This document shows positions 33,898 through 43,797 of a stretch of DNA of 64,000 nt, piece by piece. The stretch is from Hormiphora californensis (taxonomy: Eukaryota > Ctenophora > Tentaculata > Cydippida > Pleurobrachiidae), in the NCBI GenBank assembly GCA_020137815.1, contig CM035361.1, positions 1,861,024-1,925,023 of the forward strand, read 5' to 3'. Both the position numbers and the translations under genes were made by a program. How positions within the stretch are numbered: the stretch's first letter is position 1; every line of letters begins with the position of its first letter. Below the pieces are notes generated by a model, which made no database searches, was not told the DNA's origin, and was given only the letters and a program-made list of their open reading frames with translations.

Positions 33898-35142
33898 CTA
33901 CACAGTCTGCTCAATAAGCTGTCCTCCACTCAATGCCTCTGTGTGCCTGGTGTATCCAGCTCTGCTTCTCCTCCCCATCACAAAGTAGGCTACTCCAGCA
34001 AACAGAGAGGTCGTGGCTACCCCTGCAATGACGCACCACACGTACCAGAAATGTTGAGGTGTGGTTGGGGAAGTTGAGTTGTCGTGGATATGTCGACGAC
34101 GGGAACTTTCATCAACATCGTAGTTCGGGTTTTCGGCGTTGTCGTTGAGCTCAGTTGATTCAGAGAAAACAGAGTCAATCTCAGGATATTCGATCTTAGT
34201 AGATTCGGTCTTACCAGACTCAATATCAGCCAGTTTAGTCTCATCCGCGGATTCAGTATCAAACGAGTCGATTTCAGTAGATTCAGTTTCAGAAGCATCT
34301 TCTTGATCTTCAGAATAGTAAAATCCTGGTTTGGTTCGATTCGATTTTGGTATGCCATATTCGTCAAAATCTTCAAAATCTTCGAAATCTTCAAATCTTG
34401 CGTCTTCTGGTTTGGTCCGGTTGAAGTCAAATGCGTCTTGATCTTCAAAATCTTCAAAATCTTCAAATCCTGTGTCTTCTGGTTTGGTTTGATTGAAGTC
34501 AAATGCGTCTTGATCTTCAAAATCTCCAAATTCTGCGTCTTCCGGTTTGGTTCGATTGGAGTTAGGTTCTCGATCTTCCTCCGTCATCTGACTGCTTCCA
34601 GATTCTTGAAACATGGTGTCATCACCCTGGTCAACTGCAGCACTGTCATCAGCTTCTTCATCGGCAGGGTTTTCTTCTGGCTTATCTTCTGGCTTATCTT
34701 CTGGCTCATCTTCTGGCTTATCTTCTGGCTTATCTTCTGGCTTATCTTCTGGCTTATCTTCAGGGTTATCTTCTGGCTTATCTTCTGGCTTATCTTCTGG
34801 CTTATCTTCTGAATCGTCTTCTGACTGGGCAGAATCGGCTTCTTCTGACTGAGCGGTATCGGACGAATCATCTGCCTCGTCCTTATCTTTACCATCGTTC
34901 GTAGCTTCACCAGCAATGTCAGCATTGTCTTCTGATGGAATGCTATCCACCTCATCAAGCAGATCTTCCTTCCCTTCCCCGGCCTGCCCCCCTCCCTCCT
35001 GCTTGTACTGCGTCACGGCACTCTTCATATTAGAATTTAGGGTTTTGAAAAGCTCACTCGGTGTAAGTGCCTCTGCCTCTGCTGCCACCTGCATGCTGTG
35101 CAGGCTTAGTAGAATAATGGCAACCGTAGGTAGTAGTCTCAT
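33898..35142 (-). CDS. Intronless single-pass membrane protein with acidic EDKP repeats
   Basis: A 414-codon frame starting MRLLPTVAIILLSLHSMQVA (signal peptide). A Gln/Gly/Glu-rich segment follows, then about 13 tandem tetrapeptides of the EDKP type (residues about 112-165). Next come three copies of a 20-25 residue unit containing an N-glycosylation site (FDFNRTKPEDA and relatives, FEDFED runs), then further Glu/Ser/Thr-rich sequence. A transmembrane helix lies near residues 365-390 (WYVWCVIAGVATTSLFAGVA), followed by the stop-transfer RRSR and a short cytoplasmic tail. The topology is type I. The ectodomain is extremely acidic, so it may bind Ca2+ or cationic matrix; that is inference. I recognise no family. 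The repeats are also repeats at DNA level, which suggests recent expansion. Confidence 0.75.
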   Translation of the reverse strand: MRLLPTVAIILLSLHSMQVAAEAEALTPSELFKTLNSNMKSAVTQYKQEGGGQAGEGKEDLLDEVDSIPSEDNADIAGEATNDGKDKDEADDSSDTAQSEEADSAQSEDDSEDKPEDKPEDKPEDNPEDKPEDKPEDKPEDKPEDEPEDKPEDKPEENPADEEADDSAAVDQGDDTMFQESGSSQMTEEDREPNSNRTKPEDAEFGDFEDQDAFDFNQTKPEDTGFEDFEDFEDQDAFDFNRTKPEDARFEDFEDFEDFDEYGIPKSNRTKPGFYYSEDQEDASETESTEIDSFDTESADETKLADIESGKTESTKIEYPEIDSVFSESTELNDNAENPNYDVDESSRRRHIHDNSTSPTTPQHFWYVWCVIAGVATTSLFAGVAYFVMGRRSRAGYTRHTEALSGGQLIEQTV

Positions 35143-35370
35143 CTTGCATAGCTATATAACGGTGATAAGGGGAGTCAAGGCGAGAATTGAGATTACTAGA
35201 ATAGGCCTCGGAATTTATGTAATAGTGAGCAAAGAGTTATCAAAAGTCAGGGAGGAATCAAAACATATCTAAAATAATAATTATTGGAAATGACCTGTGT
35301 AGAGTTTGTATTGTGTACGATGTGAGCTCTTCATGGCTTGGTGTTAGGTCAGCCCAGGCCCCAGGGCTGG

Positions 35371-35514
<144 letters not shown>

Positions 35515-35929
35515 GATTATCATGTCTTGTTAACCGTGTCTTGTGGTATATCTTGTTGTACCATAATAATGGGCTTGCACAATATTGCGGTCGGATCTTG
35601 CATGTTGTATGATACAAATTGTAATCATGGCATGAACAATTGGACCACCATAGTAACTGGAGAAATTAATCTGTTAGGCATCGTAATTTTACAACCGAAA
35701 CTCTGCATTATATGTGTATCAAATTGATTATATAAAAGCGCATGTCTTGAACTGCTGATGAAATTCCCGACACGCATGTTTAATAAATTCTAGGTCACTT
35801 GCAAGTTCAACGATTCACCCTGTCCTGGATGAGTGCATTGCACATTGTGCAAGGGGTAGCAGTCTGTGTCTTCGCTATAGCTATAACGCACGCATCATCA
35901 AACACACTCAACCACTCACTACATACAAA

Positions 35930-37152
35930 TTATTGCTTATGTTTGTTAACTTTTTCATACTCCTCACTGAACTTAGTAACAATAATGGTGGCTGGTAGGG
36001 CGATCAGTACTAACGCTAGGAACACCGTCACAGCACCTACAATCTGAGGCGTTGGTTGTTAGGGTGTCGTTAGGGTGTTGGTAAGGTGTTGTTAGGGTGT
36101 TGTTAGGTGTTGTTAGGGTGTTGGTAGGGTGTTATGTCGTTAGAGTGTTGTTAGGGTGTTGTTATAGTGTTGTTATAGTGTTGTTAGGGTGTTGCTAGGG
36201 TGTTGTTAGGGTGTTGTTAGGGTGTTGTTTGGGTGTTGTTATAGTGTTGTTATGGTGTTGTTATGGTGTTGTTAGGGTGTTGTTAGGGTATATGTAGTGG
36301 CAAGTACTGTTACAAGTACAAGAACAACTACCTACCTTGCCCATCAGGCTGCTAGGGTACATATCTCCATATCCCACGGTTGCTATGGTAATGATACTCC
36401 ACCAGCATGACGTCATAATGCTGGTAAACTGGTTACTAGGATCTCCCCTGTCCGCCTGATGTGAGAGATCAGTAAAATTAAACACGTCCTGTCGTGTTCT
36501 TCAACCGAAATTCATGGCTTATTCAATGTTCATCTATTGAGTTCTATATGTTTTATACGAAACTGGGGGGGGGGGGGGTGATATGTAATATTTTGTTACC
36601 CCCCCGTCCCTATTAACTTTTAATTAGTTCTCACCTCCACAGCATACATGATAGCACCCATGAAGACACTACTGACGCTAACAATAGCAGCCAACAATAC
36701 CAGCTCATTCTTCGTTTTGCTCAGGGCTCTGATCAACACTAACAAACTCTCACATCGTCGGACTAGTTTGAAGATCCTGGTCACTCGGAATATACGACAA
36801 ATCTGAAATGGAGTGTGGTTAGCTGCCATAAAATAGATAAATCCACCTCACCATTGCTTAGCTGCGTCTCTCTATTCTTTAACCATCTTTCTCCAATTCT
36901 CCATCTTTCCCTTTCTCTATGTCTATCTTTTATTGTCCCCATACTACGTTGACTGGTGGCATACTAGACCAAGCAAACTAAGTCACTTTCTAATCGTCAT
37001 CCTCTGAGAACCCCTCGTCCGAGCTAACCTCACTGCAGAGGACTCCCTGGACGGTCTAGCGACCAGGAGAGACATCTTCTCTCATATAGCCTCTCTCTCT
37101 CTCTCTCTCTCTCTATCACACTCCCTCTCTCTCTCTCTCTCTCTCTATCACA

Positions 37153-37210
<58 letters not shown>

Positions 37211-40200
37211 CACTCCCTCTCTCTCTCAGTGATCTTTGCACCCCATCGATCCAGGAAATGGTTTCTCAATACACGATATTCTTCAAGAATATTCTTGCAA
37301 CACAATTGTGTTCAAAAATCTTGAGGGAAGAAAACAAACATTGTTCTTTATTAGCAAATGCTGCACTACTTATTTGGGCACAAAACGTGTGTGCCATGAT
37401 GTATGGGTATCAGATATACTGTGCCGGCAAGGTCGACACCCAAACCTAGAGCCAGAGGGTGGTCAATGACTGATCATGGTCTCATAGAAAGATTGAAAAG
37501 ATTTAGAAGGTAGAAAGATCTAAATGCCCATACTCACCTCCTAAGCTCCATTATTTTTGGTTACAAAGGGGTTTTAAGCTAAAAAAAATAGAGATTTGTA
37601 TGGCGGAATTTTAAGTCTGTCAATGGCAAATGGAACACTATTAAAAAAAGTCTAAGCCTGTGTCATTTCGGAGTTCGGAATTTTGTTCTAGGATCATGAT
37701 AAGCGGAGCAATATCCACCTTGAGATTAAAACTTGAATATACTAATATTAGGTTGGCTCCGCAAGAATTCAGGGGCTTTAACCTGGCGCTATAAGGTGAA
37801 CTTTAGATACTTTTTAGATGGCTAGGGAGGGTACAGAGAGGGTCCCGGCCTCTCAGGTAGGCAATAATAGCACCCTCCATAACCGATGATGCCGCGCCAC
37901 TGGTCCATCACCGGAAACCGCAGGAACTGATCCAACCCCAAAAGATAAATCGGCCACTCTCACCAGAATCGACCATGATAACGTTCCAGGAGAGACAGGA
38001 GTAAGCAGGCTGATACGGTACGGGAATTTGCTAAGCTCCCGCAACGGATTGTTTTTCACTTTTTCAACCTTCACTGGTTTAGTACCGTGGTGTTCCGTTT
38101 CGTTTATCTGTTTAGTCTGGTATCACCCAGGACAGAAAAGCGATTAACAGTGGCACCTTGTGAGGGATGTGATTCTTCATCACGCACCACGGTACTTGGA
38201 ATACGAGAGGTTATAGACTTCACATCGTAGACCCTGTGATGAACCCCTTCGCCAAATGGTGTCCGGGGCTCAGAGCCCTTTCTAGTGGACAGAGAAACCG
38301 CCACCAATGTGCCAGTGCTTCCAGCGTGCAAAGTGATTGAAGAGAGACTTTTACACGTCTGGTTTCCGGGTTTGGGGGTATAAATATGTGCCAATATTTG
38401 AGTTAGATCTCAGATCAAAGCTCAGCATGCAACCTGACATTTCAGTGTTGATCTAGCTGACTATAACAATATTCTGATACCTGTTGATCTGCTATGTTTT
38501 GCATTCAATTCAGTGTTACTCCATAGTCCATTCAGTGTTACCCCATTCAGTGTTACCCCATTCGATTCAGTGTTACCCAAGTTTGAAGTTATATAACTCA
38601 ATACTATATCCCAGAATGAAGGTATTCCTTGTTGCCCTGATCGCCCTCGTGGCCATGGCCTCTGCCCGCCCCCATCTGGCCCTCTTCGAGCATCCCCACT
38701 TCAGAGGACACCGCCACAACATTCATGGACCCCAGCCATGGGTAGGAGGGTTCAACGATAAGGCTTCCAGCTGGCACGCACATCGCGGTAACTGGGATTG
38801 CTTTGAGCATGGTCATTTCCGAGGCCGAAAATTCCGAATGCCCCAAGGACAGCGCAAGCCCGTTATGCCCGGATTTGACAACAAAATCTCCTCTTGCCGC
38901 CCCCATTAAATTCATATTGTGAACTTTTACTATTACTAACGTAATTGAGATAACTTAGCTGTTTTAATTGTTTTCCTTTAGAGGATCTTATTGAAACCAA
39001 GCCTCGCAATAAATATACACAGTACCTAGGTACAGGTATACCTGTAAGGCGGCATCCGCGCCATACCCGGATACCCCATTTGATTCTCAAATTACACAGT
39101 ACACAATCTCTCTAGCAATCTTTTTATGGAAGGTTTATACAGGTGTTATAGGGGATAAATAATTCTATAATATTAGAGAAAGATTATCATCCCGGTATAT
39201 ATTACAGTTCTCACTGCAGTACTATAATATAATGTAATAGCAGGTTCTCACTACTACAGTACTTAGTACTATTATATATGCAGTACTACTGTACTTACTC
39301 TAAGTATGGTGTAGGCATTGCTCTCGTGGGTATGGTGATCTTCCTCTCCCGCCTCTGTGCTCTGCTCGGCTGCTTTCTCTGCCATTGTGATCATAACCAC
39401 CTCCAGGTAGAAGGGCATGATAGAGAGAATGTCCAACCAGGGTAGGAATAATTTGAAGAAACTGAGAGGGTAGGAATAATTTGAAGAAACTGAGAGGGGA
39501 GGAATAGTTTGAAGAAACTGGGAGGGGAGGAATAGTTTGAAGAAACTGCAGGAGGAGCCGGGATATTGAGATCGAATATAATACTATAATAGGACACGAA
39601 TTTGATAAGTTAGCTCAGATAATATAGGGTGAGATATGAGCCTGATTATCTAACTTACTCCTTCATTATAGGGTGCGATATGAGCCTGAGAAAGTAGTCA
39701 ACAGTAAAGTACCCCATGATAAGGCTATTTGCAGCAAATGCGTACTTGTGGGCTTCCTCCTCATTGTCAGCAAAGTAGTCTTTGTACATGGGCTCTGCGA
39801 GGAGAGTTTAGAGATAGGAGATTAGGAGGCTAGATAGAGTTTACAATATATCGGGTTAGTAGATTGCAGCTCTGCATGATATTATTCATTCTCCGATCTG
39901 TGGACTCTCTCTAATCTCTCTAATCTCTCCGGCATCCGCTGGCAAGGGGCAGTTCAACTCCTACCTGATTCAATGATGAGCATGGCCACGGAAAGGAGAA
40001 TCAAGATACAATCCAACCACGCCATTACATTAGCAGACGTAGAAGAATCGGGGAAGTTTAGCAGCATGTACAGCTGAGATGAAGAAAGGAGAGTTTAGCA
40101 AAGTCGGACCTCGATTTACCGGAACTCCGATTTACCGGAACCCCGATTTACCGGGAGGATAAACAATAATAAAACGGGGATGATGTGCCGTACCTTTTGT

Positions 40201-42907
40201 TTAATTGTTGGATTTTCAGCACACACCACATCCATCTCAAAGCCAGCATCGTCAACTTCAAATTGAGGCACTGTTATCCTGGGAAATTGGGTGTGTGTGT
40301 GTGTGTGTGTGTTTTGCACCGCCCGTCATTCCTCCCACTTTACTGCCCCACAATGGTCGGCAGACAACCTATATTAATATCACTCTTCGCCACCGTCCCC
40401 CACACGTAGGGATAATGTTGATGTTGTTCCGGTTTGGGTCCTGGTATTTTGTCGAGCAAGCTCAACATTTCCCTCGAACCTTCGCCGGCATCACAAGAAG
40501 AGTATTTGATACAGTGAATCTAATAGTAGACTGACATACCTATATTGTCAGGACAATGGATGGAATTTACCTGTCTCACAGACTGGTCTTTGGTTACTAC
40601 TGCTCCAAGGAGCTGTAGAGGTAGGTGGGTTGCCGGATATGACAATACCGTGGGTTCACCATCTAATCGGTGACGGCTGAAATATCTTATCACACCTCAG
40701 GTCTTGGGTCAAAACCGCTAGCAGTACTTATCAGCATGCAACCTGGGGGTCCGGACAGCTAATTTCTTAGCAAGCACAGATAAGCATGAAAACGCTTATG
40801 TAAACTTCTGGTGAGCATTTGGCAAATTATCGACTCCCAGGGGTTGCACTATTGCGGGGTAATTACTTGCCATACGGCGGAGGTGGCCATTTGTTTGGCC
40901 CAGACCTGCCCTACCACTCTTGGGTCCCTTATTGCGTTGTTATAGAAGAAAAATCCCCCATAAGTAGCGTTGCCCTATAGTTTGCCACTTGTTCCAGGTC
41001 GGGATAGTTAGGGATGGTTTAATCGAATAGGTTACTTTTGGCTATTAGTTTGGAGAATATTACCAAATCAAGTGTGTTGCTTGATCTGTTTGTTAGTGAG
41101 GAGGATTGTTCTAGATATATTGCAAAGGTAGTATGTGGCAAAAATTTGGGCAGAGGTTCCCCAGGGGAATAACCCCTATTTTTGCGAGAGAAGGTAACCT
41201 CCGTCCGACCAATATGGGATGTTGGACAGGAGGGCTGTTTTAAAGGCTACAGCTGCCGGGTGATTACAAATCATGGGTTGCCATAATTGAGGGAGGCTAG
41301 TTCTCTGGCGTAGAATTTACCCCCATAATTAAATGGGAGACAGCCGAAGGGTCATCAGGCATGCCTAGTATGCAGAGGCCCTCGGTGATTACAAATCATG
41401 GGTTGCCATGTGTAACAAGGTTACTGGCTGGGGTGAGATTATCAGTTCAACCGGGATCCCCACTAAGACTCAGCCCGACGACCGACCGACAAACGATCGA
41501 TCAACGACCGATATCAATCGTCAACCAACCGCTCATCAATCGACCGCCGAACCAAATCCCAGCAGGGACCAGCCGCACTGCAAGAGCTCGGTGCCATAGT
41601 TGAGTTCGGCAAGGTCTCTGGCAAAGTTTACTCCCCAAGATTGGGGAGAGAGCCGGTGTGATTTGACCGTAATCACTGGACCATCAGCCAACCAGGTCCA
41701 CGGCAACGGGACTGAGCTCGAAGAACTCAGCTGGCACGAAGAACCTGAGTTCCCCCCGCTGTGGGAAATTGGGTACTGTTACCCTGTTTCTCTCTAGCTC
41801 GCTCTATCTCTCCCCTCCCCTCCCTCTCTTTTATTAATGGTTTCGTTAGTGGTTCGTTGGTTAGTGGTTTCGTTAGTGGTTTCGTTAGTGGTTTCGTTAG
41901 TGGTTCGTTGGTTAGTGGTTTTGTTAGTGTTCGGCCATTCCTAACAGAATATTTCACCTGTAAAACTCCAATTCGTCCATGATAACTTTAGGATCGTCCA
42001 CGCTGACGGGTGTGGTAAATACTCCGGAGGTTTGGTAAAACTGGAGAATACTTGCAAACACTTCCCTGGAAACAATATGTGGTCATTGAGTTCTGTTACC
42101 ATGGCAACGCAGTGGGTTACCATGGCAACTGCACAATCCTCTGGAGTCGTAATTGGGGAATTGGTGGTATAAAACTACTCTAATCTTTATTCAAGTTATG
42201 ACTACAAGTGATAGATTTCACCTATTTCTGTCGAAATAGTAAGCATCAAGTTCTTCCTTCCAGTAACGTTCTCTATCAGGCGAGGCAAGGAGGCTGTGAG
42301 GGAATCTGCGGATCTTCTCCTCTCTAATCATGAACAAACGGCCCGAGACGTTTATCCTGCAAGAATATGCGATGATCTGCTGAATTTCAAAGGAACAGAA
42401 GTGATTATTTTTGACTAGAAGCTGTTAGTTCAAGAGTAACAACTGACACATGACAACCATTATACTGGTTACTATGGTTACTAATAGTAACCATAGTAAC
42501 CATAGTAACTTACTATGGTTACTATGGTTACTATGGTTACTATGGTTACCGAACACAATCCAGGAAGGGTGATGAGGGTGTGTAGCTGAGAAGATCTAAA
42601 CCTCCCCTGTAACTTATCCCGCCGGAAAATGTTGACATGTTTCTGGAGCGGGGTAGTGAACCTGAAAATGGGGATTATTGAGATCTTTGATATTATAGGG
42701 GCTCAATTCTGCTATTGCTAAGGGCATGAACCCCTGAAGATCATCGATACATGGGCCCGGCAAAAGGCACGAAATTGGCTGATCTCTGCACCGATTCAAC
42801 CGATTCAGATTGAACAGAAACAAAAGTGATTTGTTGCACTCACGTCCGGTGAAAGGATCTATAGATGTCGTAGGTTGGGTACAGCTAGCAACGGCTGGCG
42901 TTGCCAT
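35930..42907 (-). CDS. Voltage-gated K+ channel, Shaker (Kv1)-like, 11 coding exons
   Basis: Exons (minus): 42907-42844, 42661-42550, 42356-42222, 42065-41958, 40278-40194, 40073-39965, 39794-39659, 39461-39299, 36802-36635, 36455-36336, 36043-35930. All phases agree, 437 aa. The cytoplasmic T1 tetramerisation domain runs from VRINVSGRLFMIREEKI to FASILQFYQTSGVF and LEFYRITVP, without the Zn-binding HxxxxxC..CC motif of Kv2-4. S1 is ANVMAWLDCILILLSVAMLI, S2 contains LIMGYFTVDYFLRLISHP, S3 is WLDILSIMPFYLEVV. S4 (RIFRVTRIFKLVRR) has five basic residues at every third position. The pore exon contains TSCWWSIITIATVGYGDMYP, the K+ selectivity filter. S6 is VFLALVLIALPATIIVTKFS. The usual PVP hinge reads PAT, and the protein ends 15 residues after S6 with almost no C-tail. 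The S3-S4 intron (36803-39298) holds a crystallin gene on the other strand. Confidence 0.92.
36055..36295. repeat. GTTGTTAGGGTGTT minisatellite in the last Kv intron
   Basis: About 20 imperfect repeats of an 11-12 bp unit (GTTAGGGTGTT) fill most of the intron between the pore and S6 exons. Confidence 0.9.
37090..37228. repeat. (CT)n microsatellite with CACTCC interruptions
   Basis: CT runs separated by ATCACACTCC. It lies in the Kv S3-S4 intron. Confidence 0.95.
38379..38386 (+). promoter_or_regulatory. Candidate TATA box of the beta-gamma-crystallin gene
   Basis: GGGGGTATAAATATG at 38374-38388 is a strong TATA match. It would place a start site near 38410 and a 5' UTR of about 200 bases containing three CATTCAGTGTTACCC repeats. 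A weaker TATATAA at 38590 is too close to the ATG. Confidence 0.35.
38616..38909 (+). CDS. Secreted single-domain beta-gamma-crystallin, nested antisense in a Kv channel intron
   Basis: A 97-codon intronless frame starting MKVFLVALIALVAMASA (signal peptide, cleavage expected before RPHL). The rest is one beta-gamma-crystallin domain of two Greek-key motifs. The first is LALFEHPHFRGHRHNI ending GGFNDKASSWH; the second is WDCFEHGHFRGRKFRM ending PGFDNKISSC. Each contains the (N/D)(N/D)xx(S/T)S Ca2+-binding signature (NDKASS and DNKISS), so both Ca2+ sites look intact. Two cysteines in the second motif could pair. Single-domain secreted members are known outside vertebrates, whereas lens crystallins are cytosolic two-domain proteins. 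It sits inside the S3-S4 intron of the Kv gene on the opposite strand. Confidence 0.88.
   Translation: MKVFLVALIALVAMASARPHLALFEHPHFRGHRHNIHGPQPWVGGFNDKASSWHAHRGNWDCFEHGHFRGRKFRMPQGQRKPVMPGFDNKISSCRPH
39462..39550 (-). repeat. Tandem 28-bp duplication of the acceptor and start of the Kv S3 exon
   Basis: Reading on the minus strand, a pyrimidine tract, CAG and the exon start TTTCTTCAAA(T/C)TATTCCT occur four times in direct succession. The AG acceptors allow exon starts at 39545, 39517, 39489 and 39461. Only the last fits the conserved FFKLFLPWLDILS with no extra residues. The first would add 84 nt (28 codons) in frame without a stop. The middle two shift the frame. Confidence 0.8.
40100..40165. 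mobile_element. Half of a pogo-like MITE
   Basis: AAGTCGGACCTCGATTTACC followed by two more CCGATTTACCGGAA units. Related to the full palindromic copy at 11661-11836. A second fragment (GTAGGACCCCGATTTACC) is at about 60763-60797. Confidence 0.5.
40279..41957. other. Kv intron with degenerate duplications, no gene
   Basis: The phrase GGTGATTACAAATCATGGGT occurs at about 41258 and 41382, indicating a local duplication. A TTAGTGGTTTCG minisatellite lies at 41838-41925. The plus-strand frame at 41361-41603 has no recognisable domain. Confidence 0.5.
42095..42550. promoter_or_regulatory. Cluster of RFX X-box-like motifs in the 5' introns of the Kv gene
   Basis: Two copies of GTTACCATGGCAAC at 42096-42130, then a run of (TACTATGGT)n units at 42470-42550. 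The first coding exon starts within GTTGCCATGGTAGC. These match or nearly match the X-box consensus GTTRCCATGGYAAC. Confidence 0.5.
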
Positions 42908-43797
42908 GGTAGCAGCTTCTGTTTCTATGAAGTTGTTTGGTAGTTACAAAAAAACAACATGACGGAGAGATTTTGAGGATAAAAGTTATATTAAATAATA
43001 GCATAGTATATTATTACAGTTGTTGTAACAGTTTAATAAAATGCTCTAAACACAAGCTAACCGTATGCATGTATGGTCGTCAGAGGTTAAATTTTTAGGG
43101 TTTCTTCTCCCGATAAATCGAATCTACAAGCTACACGTTGTGTTACTCCGCTTATTGTTTCATTCCTTTTCCATCTCTCTCTTACTTCATTCCTTCTTTC
43201 TCCCTCTCTCTCTCGTACTTCATTCCTTCTTTCTCCCTCTCTCTCTCTTACTTCATTCCTTCTTTCTCTCTCTCTCTCTTACTTCATTCCTTCTTTCTAT
43301 GCCTATGAATTATGAACTGAATTATGAAGTAGACTATTTAAAATTCAGTACGTGCCACGTGGTCAACTAGGGGGCCTCACGCGAAGTATAAAGTCACGCT
43401 ACCACGCCTATTCAGCGACCGTTATGAATCGAGGTTTAGGGCCGGTTCCGGAGAGCTTATCCCAAAAGAATCTCACACCTGAGTCAATGGGTTGCTGTGT
43501 TAGACCACTGTGCCAGATGTTATTTTCGTTTTGTGGGTAAGAAGGAATCTACAAAACTCATCATGTGTTAATTTTCAATGCAAATTCAGAACTTCATTTC
43601 ACGATATTGATCCAGCCAATACATTTATCAAATCAGATCTGTCCATCACGATTCTTCAACGTGTTAATTTATAGTCACAAACGGGTCACACACACACAAC
43701 TTTTCTTGTCATTAAAAACTTTGTGTCTTTTTCGAGGAGCACTTGTGTCACTGAAATGGTCCTTTTCACATAAGTCGGGGACGAGGTTTAAAATCAA
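42908..43797. other. Upstream of the Kv gene; CT-rich repeat and degraded SINE-like copy
   Basis: A (CTTACTTCATTCCTTCTTTC)-type tandem repeat lies at 43150-43295. On the minus strand at 43440-43525 there is a tRNA-like head (A-box TGGCACAGTGG) with a decayed B-box, suggesting an old SINE. No gene supported. Confidence 0.4.

Noticed and set aside
34017..34958. Alternative frames overlapping the acidic membrane protein
   Set aside because: They are frame shadows of its tandem repeats, with Ile/Lys- or Ser/Gly-rich composition and no signal peptide or anchor.
38104..38394. 96-codon minus-strand frame upstream of the crystallin
   Set aside because: No domain or splice-consistent partner; it overlaps the likely crystallin promoter (TATAAATA at 38379).
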